Source: Camelus bactrianus
Lineage: Eukaryota > Chordata > Mammalia > Artiodactyla > Camelidae
DNA: 64,000 bases
Direction of reading: 5' to 3'
NCBI RefSeq assembly: GCF_048773025.1
Contig: NC_133558.1
Coordinates: forward strand, 39,714,501-39,778,500
Shown: positions 43,001 through 54,442 of the stretch, one piece after another
How positions within the stretch are numbered: the first letter of the stretch is position 1
Layout of the letters: each line of letters opens with the position of its first letter
The notes under the pieces: generated by a model
Database searches by the model: none
What the model was told of the DNA's origin: nothing
The model's input: the letters and a program-made list of their open reading frames with translations, nothing else
Translations under genes and position numbers: made by a program

Positions 43001-43190
43001 AAGCCCGCATCATCTCCCCAAGCCCAATCATCTCCCCAAGACCACATCAGCACCCCAAGCCCAATCATGTCCCCAAGCCCACATCATCTCCCGAAGAGCA
43101 ATCTTCTCCCCAAGCCCACATAATGTCTCCAAGCTGACATATCTCTAAGCACACACCATCTCCCCAAGCCCACATCATCGCCCCAAGCCC
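37046..43190. repeat. HOR unit A4, partial (6,145 of ~6,700 bp)
   Basis: A-type unit matching A3 at +13,231 until 43,190. There ccccaagccc is followed by gcattatctcc instead of the aatcatctcc of A3 (29,960), and the regular HOR ends. The missing part is the ~555-bp tail that contains the cttgcatcgtgattccagg module. Near 42,620 it carries gtccgcatcatc where A1-A3 read gtccacatcatc, a CpG/CpA difference. Confidence 0.9.
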
Positions 43191-46100
43191 GCATTATCTC
43201 CCCGAGCCCACATCATCTCCCCAAGCCTGCATTCATTCCCCAAGCGTGCATCATTTTCAAAGCCCACATCATCTCCCCAAACCACCATGATCTCCCCAAG
43301 TCCACATAAACTCCCCAAGCCCAATTATCTCCCCAGCCCACATCATTTCCCAAGCCCGCATCATCTTCCCAAGCGCAATCACCTCCCCAATCCTGCATCA
43401 TATATCCAGGCCCACTTGTCCCCAAGCTGATCTCACCACCCTAAGCCCGCATCATGTCCCCAAGGACAAATCATCTCCGCAACCCCGCATGATCTCCCAA
43501 GCCCACGTCATCTCCTAAGCCTGCATCATGTCCCCAAGCCCACATCTCCCCAAGCCTACATTATCTCCCCAAGCCTCATTTTTTCAGGCCCACATGTCGC
43601 GAAGCCGACCTCACACCCTCAGCCCGCTTCATCTCCCTAAGCCTGCATCATGTCCACAAGCCCACATCTCCCAAAAGGCATATAATTTCAACAAGCCTGC
43701 ATAATTTCTCAAGCCCTCATCATCTCCGCAAGGCCAATCAACTCCCCAAGCCCACATCATCTCCCCAAGACCAATCATCTCCCCAAGTGCACATCATCTC
43801 CTGAAGCCCAGTCTTCTCGCGAAGCCTACATAATGTCATCAAGCACACATCATGTCTCCAAGCAAACATATCTGTAAGCCCATATCATGTCCCCAAGAAA
43901 ACATGATCTCCCCAAGTCCACATCATCTCCCCAAGCACACATCATCTCCCCAAGACAACATGATCTACCCAAGCCCACATACTCTCCCCATGCCCACATC
44001 ATCTCCTCAAGCCCACCTCATCTCCCCAATCCCGCATCATGTTTCCAGGCCCACATGTCCCCAAGCTGATCTCACCACCCTAAGCCCACATCATGTACCC
44101 AAGGACAAATCATCTCCGCAACCCTGCATGATCTCCCAAACCTCATCATTTTTTCAGGCCCACATGTCCCGAAGCCAACCTCACACCCTAAGCCCGCTTC
44201 ATCTCCCTAAGCCCGCATCATGTCCACAAGCCCACATCTCCCAAAAGGCACATACTTTCCCCAAGCCTGCATCATTTCCAAAGCCCGCTTCATCTCCCCA
44301 AGCCCAATCATCTCCCCAAGCCCACATCAGCACCCCAAGCCCAATCATCTCCCCAAGCCCACATCATCTCCCGAAGAGCAATCTTCTTCCCAAGCCCACA
44401 TGATGTCTCCAAGCTGACATGTCTCTAAGCACACACCATCTCCCCAAGCCCACATCATCGCCCCAAGCCCGCATTATCTCCCCGAGCCCACATCATCTCC
44501 CCAAGCCCGCATACATTCCCCAAGCGTGCATCATTTTCAAAGCGCACATCATCTCCCCGAGCCCACATACTCTCCACAAGCCCACATCATCTCCCCAATC
44601 CCACATCATCTCCCCAAGCCCACACCATGTTTCCAGGCCCATATGTCCCCAAGCTGATCTCACCACCCTAAGACCGCATCATGTCCCCAAGGACAAATCA
44701 TCTCCGCAACACCGCATGATCTCCCAAGCCCACATCATCTCCTAAGCCCGCATCATCTCCCTGAGCCTCCAGCATATCCGCAAGAAGGCGTCATCACCCC
44801 AAGCCTGACTGATCTCCCACAGCCCAATCATCTCCCCAAGCCCGCATCATCTCTCCAAGCCCACGTCATCTCCCTGATCCCGTGTCGTGTCCCTGAGCCG
44901 GCATCATGTCCCAGAGCCTGTGTCAAGTCAGCACACTCAATTCATGTCTGCAGGCCCGAGAAAGGTCTGTAAGCCCACTTTCACTCCCCGAGCCCCCATC
45001 ATCTCCATGAGCCCATGTCATCTCTCCAAGCCTGCATCAAATCCCCAAGCCCACATCTCCCCAAGCCTACATTATCTCCCCAAGCCTCATTTTTTCAGGC
45101 CCACATGTCCTGAAGCCGACCTCACACCCTAAGCCCGCTTCATCTCCCTAAGCCTGCATCATGTCCACAAGCCCACATCTCCCAAAAGGCATATAATTTC
45201 CCCAAGCCCTCATCATCTCCCCAAGCCCAATCATCTCCCCTACCCCACATCATCTCATGAAGCCCAAACTTCTCCCCAAGCACACATCATGTCACCAAGC
45301 CCGTATCATGTCTCTAAGCCGACATAACTCTAAGACCACATCATCTCCCCAAGCTAAGGTGGTCTCCCCAAGCCCACATCATCTCCCCAAGTCAACATGA
45401 CCTCACCAAGCCCACATCTTCTCAACGAGCCCACATAGTCTCCCCAAGCCCACATCATCTCCCCAAGCCCGCATCATGTTTCCAGGCCCACATGTCCCCA
45501 AGCTGACCTCACCACTCTAAGCTTGCATCATATCCCAAAGGACAAATCATCTCCCCAACCCTGCGTGATCTCCCAAGCCCATGTCATCTCTAAAGCCCGC
45601 AATATCTCCCTGAGCCTGAAGCATATCCGCAAGACCACTTCATCACCCCAAGCCTGAGTCATCTCCCACAGCCCAATCATCTCCCCAAGCCCGCATCATC
45701 TCCCCAAACCCACGTCATCTCCCTGAACCCTTGTCGTGTCCCCAAGCCGGCATCATGTCCCAGAGAACTCAAGTCATGTCTGCAAGCCCGAGAAATATCT
45801 GTAAGCCCACTTCAACTCCCCGAGCCCCCATCATCTCCATGAGCCCATGTCATCTCCACAAGCCCAGGTCATCTCCCTCAGCCCGCGTCATCTCCCAGAG
45901 CCCACGTCATCTCCTTGAGCCAACACCTCCCCAAGCCCGAATCATCTCTACAAGCCCACATCTTTCTAAACCTACATCTTCCAAATCCCACATCAGCTCT
46001 CCAAGTCCACGTAACTCCCTGAACCTGTGTTGTGTCCCGGAGCTGGCGTCATATCCAGAGCACGTGTCGTGTCAGTCAGCCCACGTCATATCCACAAGCC

Positions 46101-49100
46101 CGATAAATGTCTGCGAGCCTGCGTCATCTCCCCGAGCCCGTGTCATATCCCAGAGCCACAATCAAATTCTCTAGCCCGCATCATCTCCCCAAGCTCACAT
46201 CTCCCCAAGACCATATCTCCCCAAGCCCGCAACATCTCCCCAAGCCGGCATCATGTCCCCAAGCCCACATCTCCCCAAGGACACATTATCTCACCAAGCC
46301 TGCATCATGTTTCCAGGCCCACATGTCCCCAAGCCGACCTCACGACACAAAGCCCGCTTCATCTCCCCTAGCCCACATCATTTCCCCAAGCCCAAACATC
46401 TCCCCAGCCCACATCATTTCCCAACCACGCATCATCTAGCCGAGCCTGCGTCATGTCCCCAAGCCGGCATTATATCCACGAGCCCGCATGTTTTACACAG
46501 GACCACTTCATCTCCCCAAGCCAAAATGATCCCCCCAAGCCCGCATCATCTCCTCAAGCCCGCCTCATCTCCCCAATCCCGCATCATGTTTCCAGGCCCA
46601 CATGTCCCCAAGCTGATCTCACCACCCTAAGCCCGCATCATGTCCCCAAGGACAAATCTCCGCAACCCCGCATGATCTCCCAAGCCCACGTCATCTCCTA
46701 GCCCGCATCACCTCCCTGAGCCTGCAGCATATCCGCAACAACGCTTCATCACCCCAAGACCGAGTCATCTCCCACAGCTCAATCATCTCCCCAAGCCTGC
46801 ATTATCTCCCCAAGCCTGCATCATGTCCCCAAGCCAACATCTCCCCAAGCCCACATTATCTCCCCAAGCCTCATTTTTTCAGGCCCACATGTCCCGAAGC
46901 CGACCTCACACCCTAAGCTCGCTTCAACTCCCTAAGCCTGCATCATGTCCACAAGCCCACATCTCCCAAAACGCATATAATTTCCCCAAGCTTGCATCAT
47001 TTCCCAAGCCCTCATCATCTCCCCAAGCCCAATCAACTCCCCAAGCACACATCATCTCGCCAAGCCAACATCATCTCCCCAAGCCCAATCAACTCCCCAA
47101 GCCCACAACATCTCCCCAAGCCCAATCATCTCCCCAAGTTCACATCATGTCCCAAAGCCCAGTCTTCTCCCCAAGCCTACATAAAGTCATCAAGCACACA
47201 TCATGTCTCTAAGCAAACATATCTCTAAGCCCACATCATGTCCCCAAGCCAACATGATCTCCCCAAGTCCACAGCATCTCCCCAAGCCCAATCATTTCCC
47301 CAAGCCCGCATCATTTCCCAAGCCCGCCACATCTAGCCGAGCCTGCGTCATATCAACAAACCGGCGTAATATCCGCGAGACCGCATCATTTACACAGGAC
47401 CACTTCATCTCCAAAAGCCAACATGATCTCCACAAGCCCACATCAGCTCCCCAAGCCAACATGATCTCCCCAAGCCCACATCATCTCCCCAAGCCCACAT
47501 AGTCTCCCAAGCCTGCATCATGTTTCCAGGTCCACATGTCCCCAAGCCGACCTCAGAACCCTAAGCCCGCTTCATCTCCCCAAGGCCGCTTCATGTCCCC
47601 AAGCCCACATCTCCCAAAAGGCACATAATTTCCCTGAGCCTGCATCATTTCCCAAGCCCACATCTCCACAAGCGCACATTATCTCCTCAAGCCTGCATCG
47701 TAATTCCAGGCCCAAATTTCCCCAAGCCGACCTCACCACCATACACCTGCTTCATCTCCCCAAGCCCGCATCATGTCCCCAGGCCCACATCTCCCGAAAG
47801 GCACATAATTTCTCCAAGCCTTCAACATCTCCCAATCCCACAGCATCTCCCCAAGCCCAATCATCTTCCCAAGCCCACATCATCTCCCGAAGCCTAATCT
47901 TCTCACCAAGCCCACATCATGTCATCAAGCCCACATGATCTCCCCAAGTATGCATCATGTTTCCAAGCCCACATGTCCCCAAGCCGACCTCACATCCCTA
48001 AACCCGCTTCATCTCCCCAAGCCCGCATCATGTCCACAAGCCCACATCTACCAAAAGGCACATAATTTGCTCAAGCCTGCATCATTTCCCAAGCCCGCAT
48101 CATGTCCCCAATACCACATCTCCTAAAAGGCACATAATTTCCCCAAGACAGCATCATTTCCCAAGCACACATCATCTCCCCAAGCCCAATCATCTCCCCA
48201 TCTCACATCATCTCCCGAAGCCCAATCATCTCCCCAAGCCCACATCATGCCCTCAAGCACACATCATGTCTTCAAGCCGACATATTACTAAGCCCACATC
48301 ATCTCCCCAAACCACCATGATCTCCCCAAGCCCACATCATCTCCCCAAGCCCAATCATCTCCCCAGCCCACATCATTTTCCACGCCCGCATCATTTAGCC
48401 GAGCTTGCGTCATGTCCCCAAGCCGGCATTATATCCGCGAGCCCGCATCATTTACACAGGAACACTTCATCTCCCCAAGCCAACATGATCTCCACATCCC
48501 ACATCATCTCCCCGTGCCCACATAGTCTCCCCAAGCCTGCATCATTTTCCAGATCCACATGTCCCCAAGCCGACCTCACAACCCTAAGCCCGCTTCATCT
48601 CCCCAAGCCCGCATCATCTCCCCAAGCCCGCATCATTTCCCCAATCCCACATCTCCCAAAAGGCACATAATTTCCCCAAGCCTGCATCATTTCCAAAGCC
48701 CGCACCATCTCCCCAAGCCCAATCATCTCCCCAAGCTCACATCATCTCCCCAAGTCCAATCATCTCCCCTAGCCCACATCATTTCTCCAAGCCCAATCAT
48801 CTCCCCTAACCCACATCATTTCCCCAAGCCCAATCATCTCCCCAAGACCGCATCATTCCCAAAGCCTGCATCATCTAGCCAAGCCTGCGTCATGTCCCAA
48901 GACGGCATAATATCCATGAGCCCGAATCATTTACACAGGCTCACATCATTTCCCCAAGCCCAATCATCTCCCTAAGTCTGCATCATTTCCCAAGCCCGCA
49001 TCATGTAACCGAGCATGCATCATGTCCCCGAGACCGCATCATGTACACAGGCCCAGATCATCTCCAAACGCCAACATCATCTCCCCAAGCCCACATCATC

Positions 49101-51001
49101 TCCCCAAGCCAACATGATCTACCCAAGCCCACATCATCTCCCCGAGCCCACATACTCTCCCCATGCCCACATCATCTCCTCAAGCCCGCCTCATCTCCCC
49201 AATCCCGCATCATGTTTCCAGGCCCATATGTCCCCAAGAGGATCTCACCACCCTAAGCCCGCATCATGTACCCAAGGACAAATCATCTCCGCAACCCCGC
49301 ATGATCTCCCAAGCCTCATCATTTTTTCAGGCCCACATGTCCCGAAGCCGACTTCACACCCAAGCCCGTTTCATCTCTCTAAGCCCGCATCATGTCCACA
49401 AGCCCACATCTCCCAAAAGGCACATAATTTCCCCAAGACTGCATCATTTCCAAAGCCCGCATCATCTCCCCAAGCCAGATCATCTCCGCAAGCCCACATC
49501 ATCTCCCCAAGCCCAATCATCTCCCCAAGCCCACATCAGCACCCCAAGCCCAATCATCTCCCCAAGCCCACATCATTTCCCGAAGAGCAATCTTCTCCCC
49601 AAGCCCACATAATGTCTCCAAGCTGACATATCTCTAAGCACACACCATCTCCCCAAGCCCACATCATCGCCCCAAGCCCAATCATTTCCCCAAGCCCTAA
49701 TCATTTCCCAAGCCCGCATCATCTAGCCAAGGCTGCGTCATGTCCCCAAGCCAGCATAATATCCACGACCCGCATCATTTACACAAGCCCACATCATCAC
49801 CCCAAGCGATCTTGATCTCCCCAAGCCCACATCATCTCCACAAGCACACATAGTCTCCCTGAGCCCACATCATCTCCCCAAGCCCAATCATCTCCCCAAG
49901 CCCACATCATCTCCCGAAGCACAATCATCTCCACAAGCGCACATCATGTGCTCAAGCAAACATCATGTCTCCAAGCTGACATATCTCTAAGACCACATCA
50001 TCTCCCCAAGCCTCCATGATCTACCCAAGCCCACATCAACTCCCCAAGCCCAATCATCTCCCCAGCCCACATCATTTCCCAAGCGCGCATCATCTTCCCA
50101 AGCCCAATCATCTCCCCAAGCTCACATCATCTCCCCACGCCCGCCTCATCTCCCCAATCCTGCATCATATATCCAGGCCCAGATGTCCCCAAGCTGATCC
50201 TACCACCCTAAGACCGCATCATGTACCCAAGGACAAATCATCTCCGCAACCACGCATGATCTCCCAAGCCCACGTCATCTCCTAAGCCCGCATCATCTCC
50301 CTGAGCCTGCAGCATATCCGTAATACCGCTTCATCACCCCAAGACCGAGTCATCTCCCACTGCTCAATCATCTCCCCAAGCCCGCATTATCTCCTCAAGC
50401 CTGCATCATGTCCCCAGGCCCACATCTCCCCAAGCCTACATTATCTCCCCAAGCCTCATTTTTTCAGGCCCACATGTCCCAAAGCCGACCTCACACCCTA
50501 AGCCCGCTTCAACTCCCTAAGCCTGCATCATGTCCACAAGCCCACATCTCCCAAAACGCATATAATTTCCCCAAGCCAGCATCATTTCCCAAGCCCGCCT
50601 CATGTAGCCGAGCCTGCGTCATGTCAACAAACCGTCGTAATATCCACGAGTCCGCATCATTTACACAGGACAACTTCATCTCCAAAAGCCAACATGATCT
50701 CCACAAGCCCACATCAGCTCTCCAAGCCAAAATGATCTCCCCAAGCCCACATCATCTCCCCAAGCCCACATAGTCTCCCAAGCCTGCATCATGTTTCCAG
50801 GTCCACATGTCCCCAAGCTGACCTCACAACCCTAAGCCCGCTTCATCTCCCCAAGCCCGCATCATGTCCCCAAGCCCACATCTCCCAAAAGGCACATAAT
50901 TTCCCCGAGCCTGCATCATTTCGCAAGCCGACATCATCTGCCCAAGCCCAATCATCTCCCCAAGCTCACATCATCTCCCCACACCCAATCATCTCCCCAA
51001 G
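43191..51001. repeat. Mosaic flank satellite outside the HOR register
   Basis: Same ~19-bp monomers but no 6.7-kb period. Pieces resemble parts of other regions at visibly lower identity than HOR copies show to each other. About 43,270-43,520 resembles 1,050-1,290. Stretches at 43,850-44,460 and 46,820-47,230 resemble the B interior (about 21,730-22,700). About 47,780-49,745 parallels A-type 7,200-9,310. About 49,890-50,000 repeats the motif at 948-1,040. The unit starting gcattatctccccgagccc occurs at 43,191 and again near 44,470, about 1.28 kb apart. This looks like the older stock from which A and B modules were assembled, or decayed former HOR copies. Confidence 0.85.
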
Positions 51002-54000
51002 CCCACATCATCTCCCGAAGCACAATCATCTCCACAAGCGCACATCATGTGCTCAAGCAAACATCATGTCTCCAAGCTGACATATCTCTAAGACCACATC
51101 ATCTCCCCAAACCACCATGATCTCCCCAGCCCACATCATTTCCCAAGCCCGCATCATCTTCCCAAGCGCAATCACCTCCCCAATCCTGCATCATATATCC
51201 AGGCCCACTTGTCCCCAAGCTGATCTCACCACCCTACGCCCGCATCATGTCCCCAAGGACAAATCACCTCCGCAACCCCGCATGATCTCCCAAGCCCACG
51301 TCATCTCCTAAGTCCGCATCATCTCCATCAGCCTTCAGCATATCCGCAAGAAGGCGTCATCACCCCAAGCCTGAGTGGTCTCCACAGCCCAATCATCTGA
51401 CCAAGCCCGCATCATCTCTCCAAGCGCATGTCATCTCCCTGAACCCGTGTCGTGTCCCCGAGCCGGCATCATGTCCCAGAGCCTGTGTCAAGTCAGCACA
51501 CTCAATTCATGTCTGCAAGCCCGAGAAATGTCTGTAAGCCCACTTTCACTCCCCGAGCCCCCATCATCTCCATGAGCCCCTATCATCTCTCCAAGCCTGC
51601 ATCAAATCCCCAAGCCCACATCTCCTGAAGCCCACATGATCTCCCCAAGCCTGCATCATGTTTCCAGGCCCACATGTCCCCAAGCAGACCTCACCACCCT
51701 AAGCCCGCACCATCTCCCCAAGCCCGCATCATGTCCACAAGCCCACATCTCCCAAAAGGCACATACTTTCCCCAAGCCTGCATCATTTCCCAAACCCGCA
51801 TCATGTCCCCAAGACCACATCTCCCAAAAGGCACATATTTTCCCCAAGCCTGCATCATTTCGCAAGCCGACATCATCTGCCCAAGCCCAATCATCTCCCC
51901 AAGCTCACATCATCTCCCCACGCCCAATCATCTCCCCAAGCCCACATCATCTCCCGAAGCACAATCATCTCCACAAGCGCACATCATGTGCTCAAGCAAA
52001 CATCATGTCTCCAAGCTGACATATCTCTAAGACCACATCATCTCCCCAAACCACCATGATCTCCCCAAGCCCACATAAACTCCCCAAGCCCAATTATCTC
52101 CCCGACCCACATCATTTCCCAAGCCCACATCATCTTCCCAAGCACAATCACCTCCCCTATCCTGCATCATATATCCAGGCCCACTTGTCCCCAAGTTGAT
52201 CTCACCACCCTAAGACCGCATCATGTCCCCAAGGACAAATCATCTCCGCAACCCCGCATGATCTCCCAAGCCCACGTCATCTCCTAAGCCCGCATCATCT
52301 CCCTGAGCCTGCAGCATATCCGCAAGACCGCTTCATCACCACAAGACCGAGTCATCTCCCACAGCTCAATCATCTCCCCAAGCCCGCATTATCTCCCCAA
52401 GCCTGCATCATGTCCCCAAGCCCACATCTCCCCAAGCCTACATTATCTCCCCAAGCCTCATTTTTTCAGGCCCACATGTCCCGAAGCCGACCTCACATCC
52501 TAAGCCCGCTTCATCTCCCTAAGCCTGCATCATGTCCAAAAGCCCACATCTCGCAAAAGGCATATAATTTCCCCAAGCCTGCATCATTTCCCAAGACCAC
52601 ATCATCTGCCAAAGCCCAATCATCTCCCCAAGCTCACATCAACTCCCGAAGCCCAATCTTCTCCCCAAGCCCACAAAATGTCATCAAGCCCACATCATGT
52701 CTCCAAGTCGACATATCTCTAAGACCACATCATCACCCCAAGCCAACATGATCTCCCCAACAGCACATCCTCTACCCAAGCGCAATCATCTCCAAAGCCC
52801 ACATTATTTCCCAAGCCCGCATCATCTAACCAAACCTGCATCATGTCCCCAAGCCGGCATTAAATCCACGAGCCCGCATGTTTTACACAGGACCACTTCA
52901 TCTCCCCAAGCCAACATGATCCCCCCAAGCCCACATCATCTCCCCAAGCCCAATCATCTCCCCAAGCCCACATCAGCACCCCAAGCCCAATCATCTCCCC
53001 AAGCCCACATCAGCACCCCAAGCCCAATCATCTCCCCAAGCCCACATCATCTCCCGAAGAGCAATCTTCTCCCCAAGCCCACATAATGTCTCCAAGCTGA
53101 CATATCTCTAAGCACACACCATCTCCCCAAGCCCACATCATCGCCCCAAGCCCAATCATTTCTCCAAGCCCTAATCATTTCCCAAGCCCGCATCATCTAG
53201 CCAAGGCTGCGTCATGTCCCCAAGCCAGCATAATATCCACGAGCCCGCAACATTTAAACAGGCCCACATGATCTCCCCAAGCCAACATGATCTTCCTAAA
53301 CGCACATCATCTCCCAAAGCGATCATGATCTCCCCAAGCCCACATCATCTCCACAAGCCCACATAGTCTCCCTGAGCCCACATCATCTCCCCAAGCCGAA
53401 TCATCTCCCCAAGCCCACATCAGCTCCCCAAGCCCGCATCATCTCCCCAAGCCCACATCATCTCCCCAAGGCTGCCTCTTGTTTCCAGGCCCATATGTCC
53501 CCAAGCTGACCTCACCACCCTAAGCCCGCATCATGTCCACAAGGAGAAATCATCTCCCCAACCCCGCATGATCTCCCAAGCCCATGTCTTCTCCTAAAGC
53601 CCGCATCATCTCCGTGAGCCTGTTGCATATCCACAAGACCGCTTCATCTACTCAAGCCTGAGTCATCTCCCGCAGCCCAATCATCTCCCCAAGCCCGCAT
53701 CATCTCCCCAAGCCCACGTCATCTCCCTGAAGCCGTGTCGTGTCCCCGAGCTGGCATCATGTCCCAGAGCCTGTGTCATGTCAGCGAACTGAAGTCATGT
53801 CTTCAAGCCCGAGAAATGTCTGTAAGCCCACTTCAACTCCCTGAGCCCCCATCATCTCCATGGGCCCATGTCATCTCCCTAAGCTGATGTCATGTCCTCG
53901 AGCCCACAACATGTCCCCGAGCCGATGACATTATCAGGGAGCCCTCATCATTTCCACGAGCCCATGTCATCTCCACGAGCCCAGGTCATCTCCCTCAGCC

Positions 54001-54442
54001 CTCGTCATCTCCCCGAGCCCATGTAATCTCCTCGAGACAACATCTCCCCAAGCCATCATCATCTCCCCAAGCCCAAATCATCTCTCCAAGCCCACATCTT
54101 TCTAAACCTATGTCTTCCCAAGCCCACATCAGCTCTCCAAGTCCACGTAATCTCTCTGAACCTGTGTTGTGTCCCCGAGGTGGCGTCATATCCAGAGCCT
54201 GTGTCATGTCAGTGAGCCTACTTCATGTCCACAAGCCAGAAAAATGTCTGCGAGACTGCGTCATCTCCCCGAGCCCGTGTCATGTCCCTGAGCCTACATC
54301 ATATTCTCTAACCCGCTTCATCTCCCCAAGCCCGCATCATGTCCCCAAGCCCACATCTCCCAAAAGGCACATGATTTCCCCAAGCCTGCATCATTTCCCA
54401 AGCGCACATCATCTCCCCAAGCCCAATCATCTCCCCAAGCCC
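51002..54442. repeat. Right copy of the 3.44-kb satellite block
   Basis: Near-perfect direct duplicate of 1-3,440 in the same orientation. The match ends after the ccccaagccc motif at 54,433-54,442: the left copy continues gcatcatctctcc (into the HOR), the right copy acatcatctcccg. Because the left copy is clipped by the window, the duplicated block may be longer on its left side. Before 51,001 the right copy is preceded by gcccaatcatctcccc, typical satellite sequence. Confidence 0.93.

Larger units (their letters stand above)
3441..43190. repeat. Higher-order repeat array, 6.5-6.7-kb units in order (tail)-A-A-B-A-B-A(partial)
   Basis: The anchor phrase cataatatccatgagcccgc recurs at fixed spacings. 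Successive unit starts, counted from one anchor class, are 3,886, 10,585, 17,284, 23,815, 30,515 and 37,046, giving lengths of 6,699, 6,699, 6,531, 6,700 and 6,531 bp. Positions 3,441-3,885 are the tail of a unit preceding the first full one. The array breaks off in the sixth unit at 43,190. Two unit types exist: A (long) and B (short), sharing their first ~3.2 kb and last ~0.53 kb but with different interiors. Copies of a type are nearly identical by eye. This is the signature of recent unequal exchange or amplification of multi-kb blocks. Confidence 0.93.
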
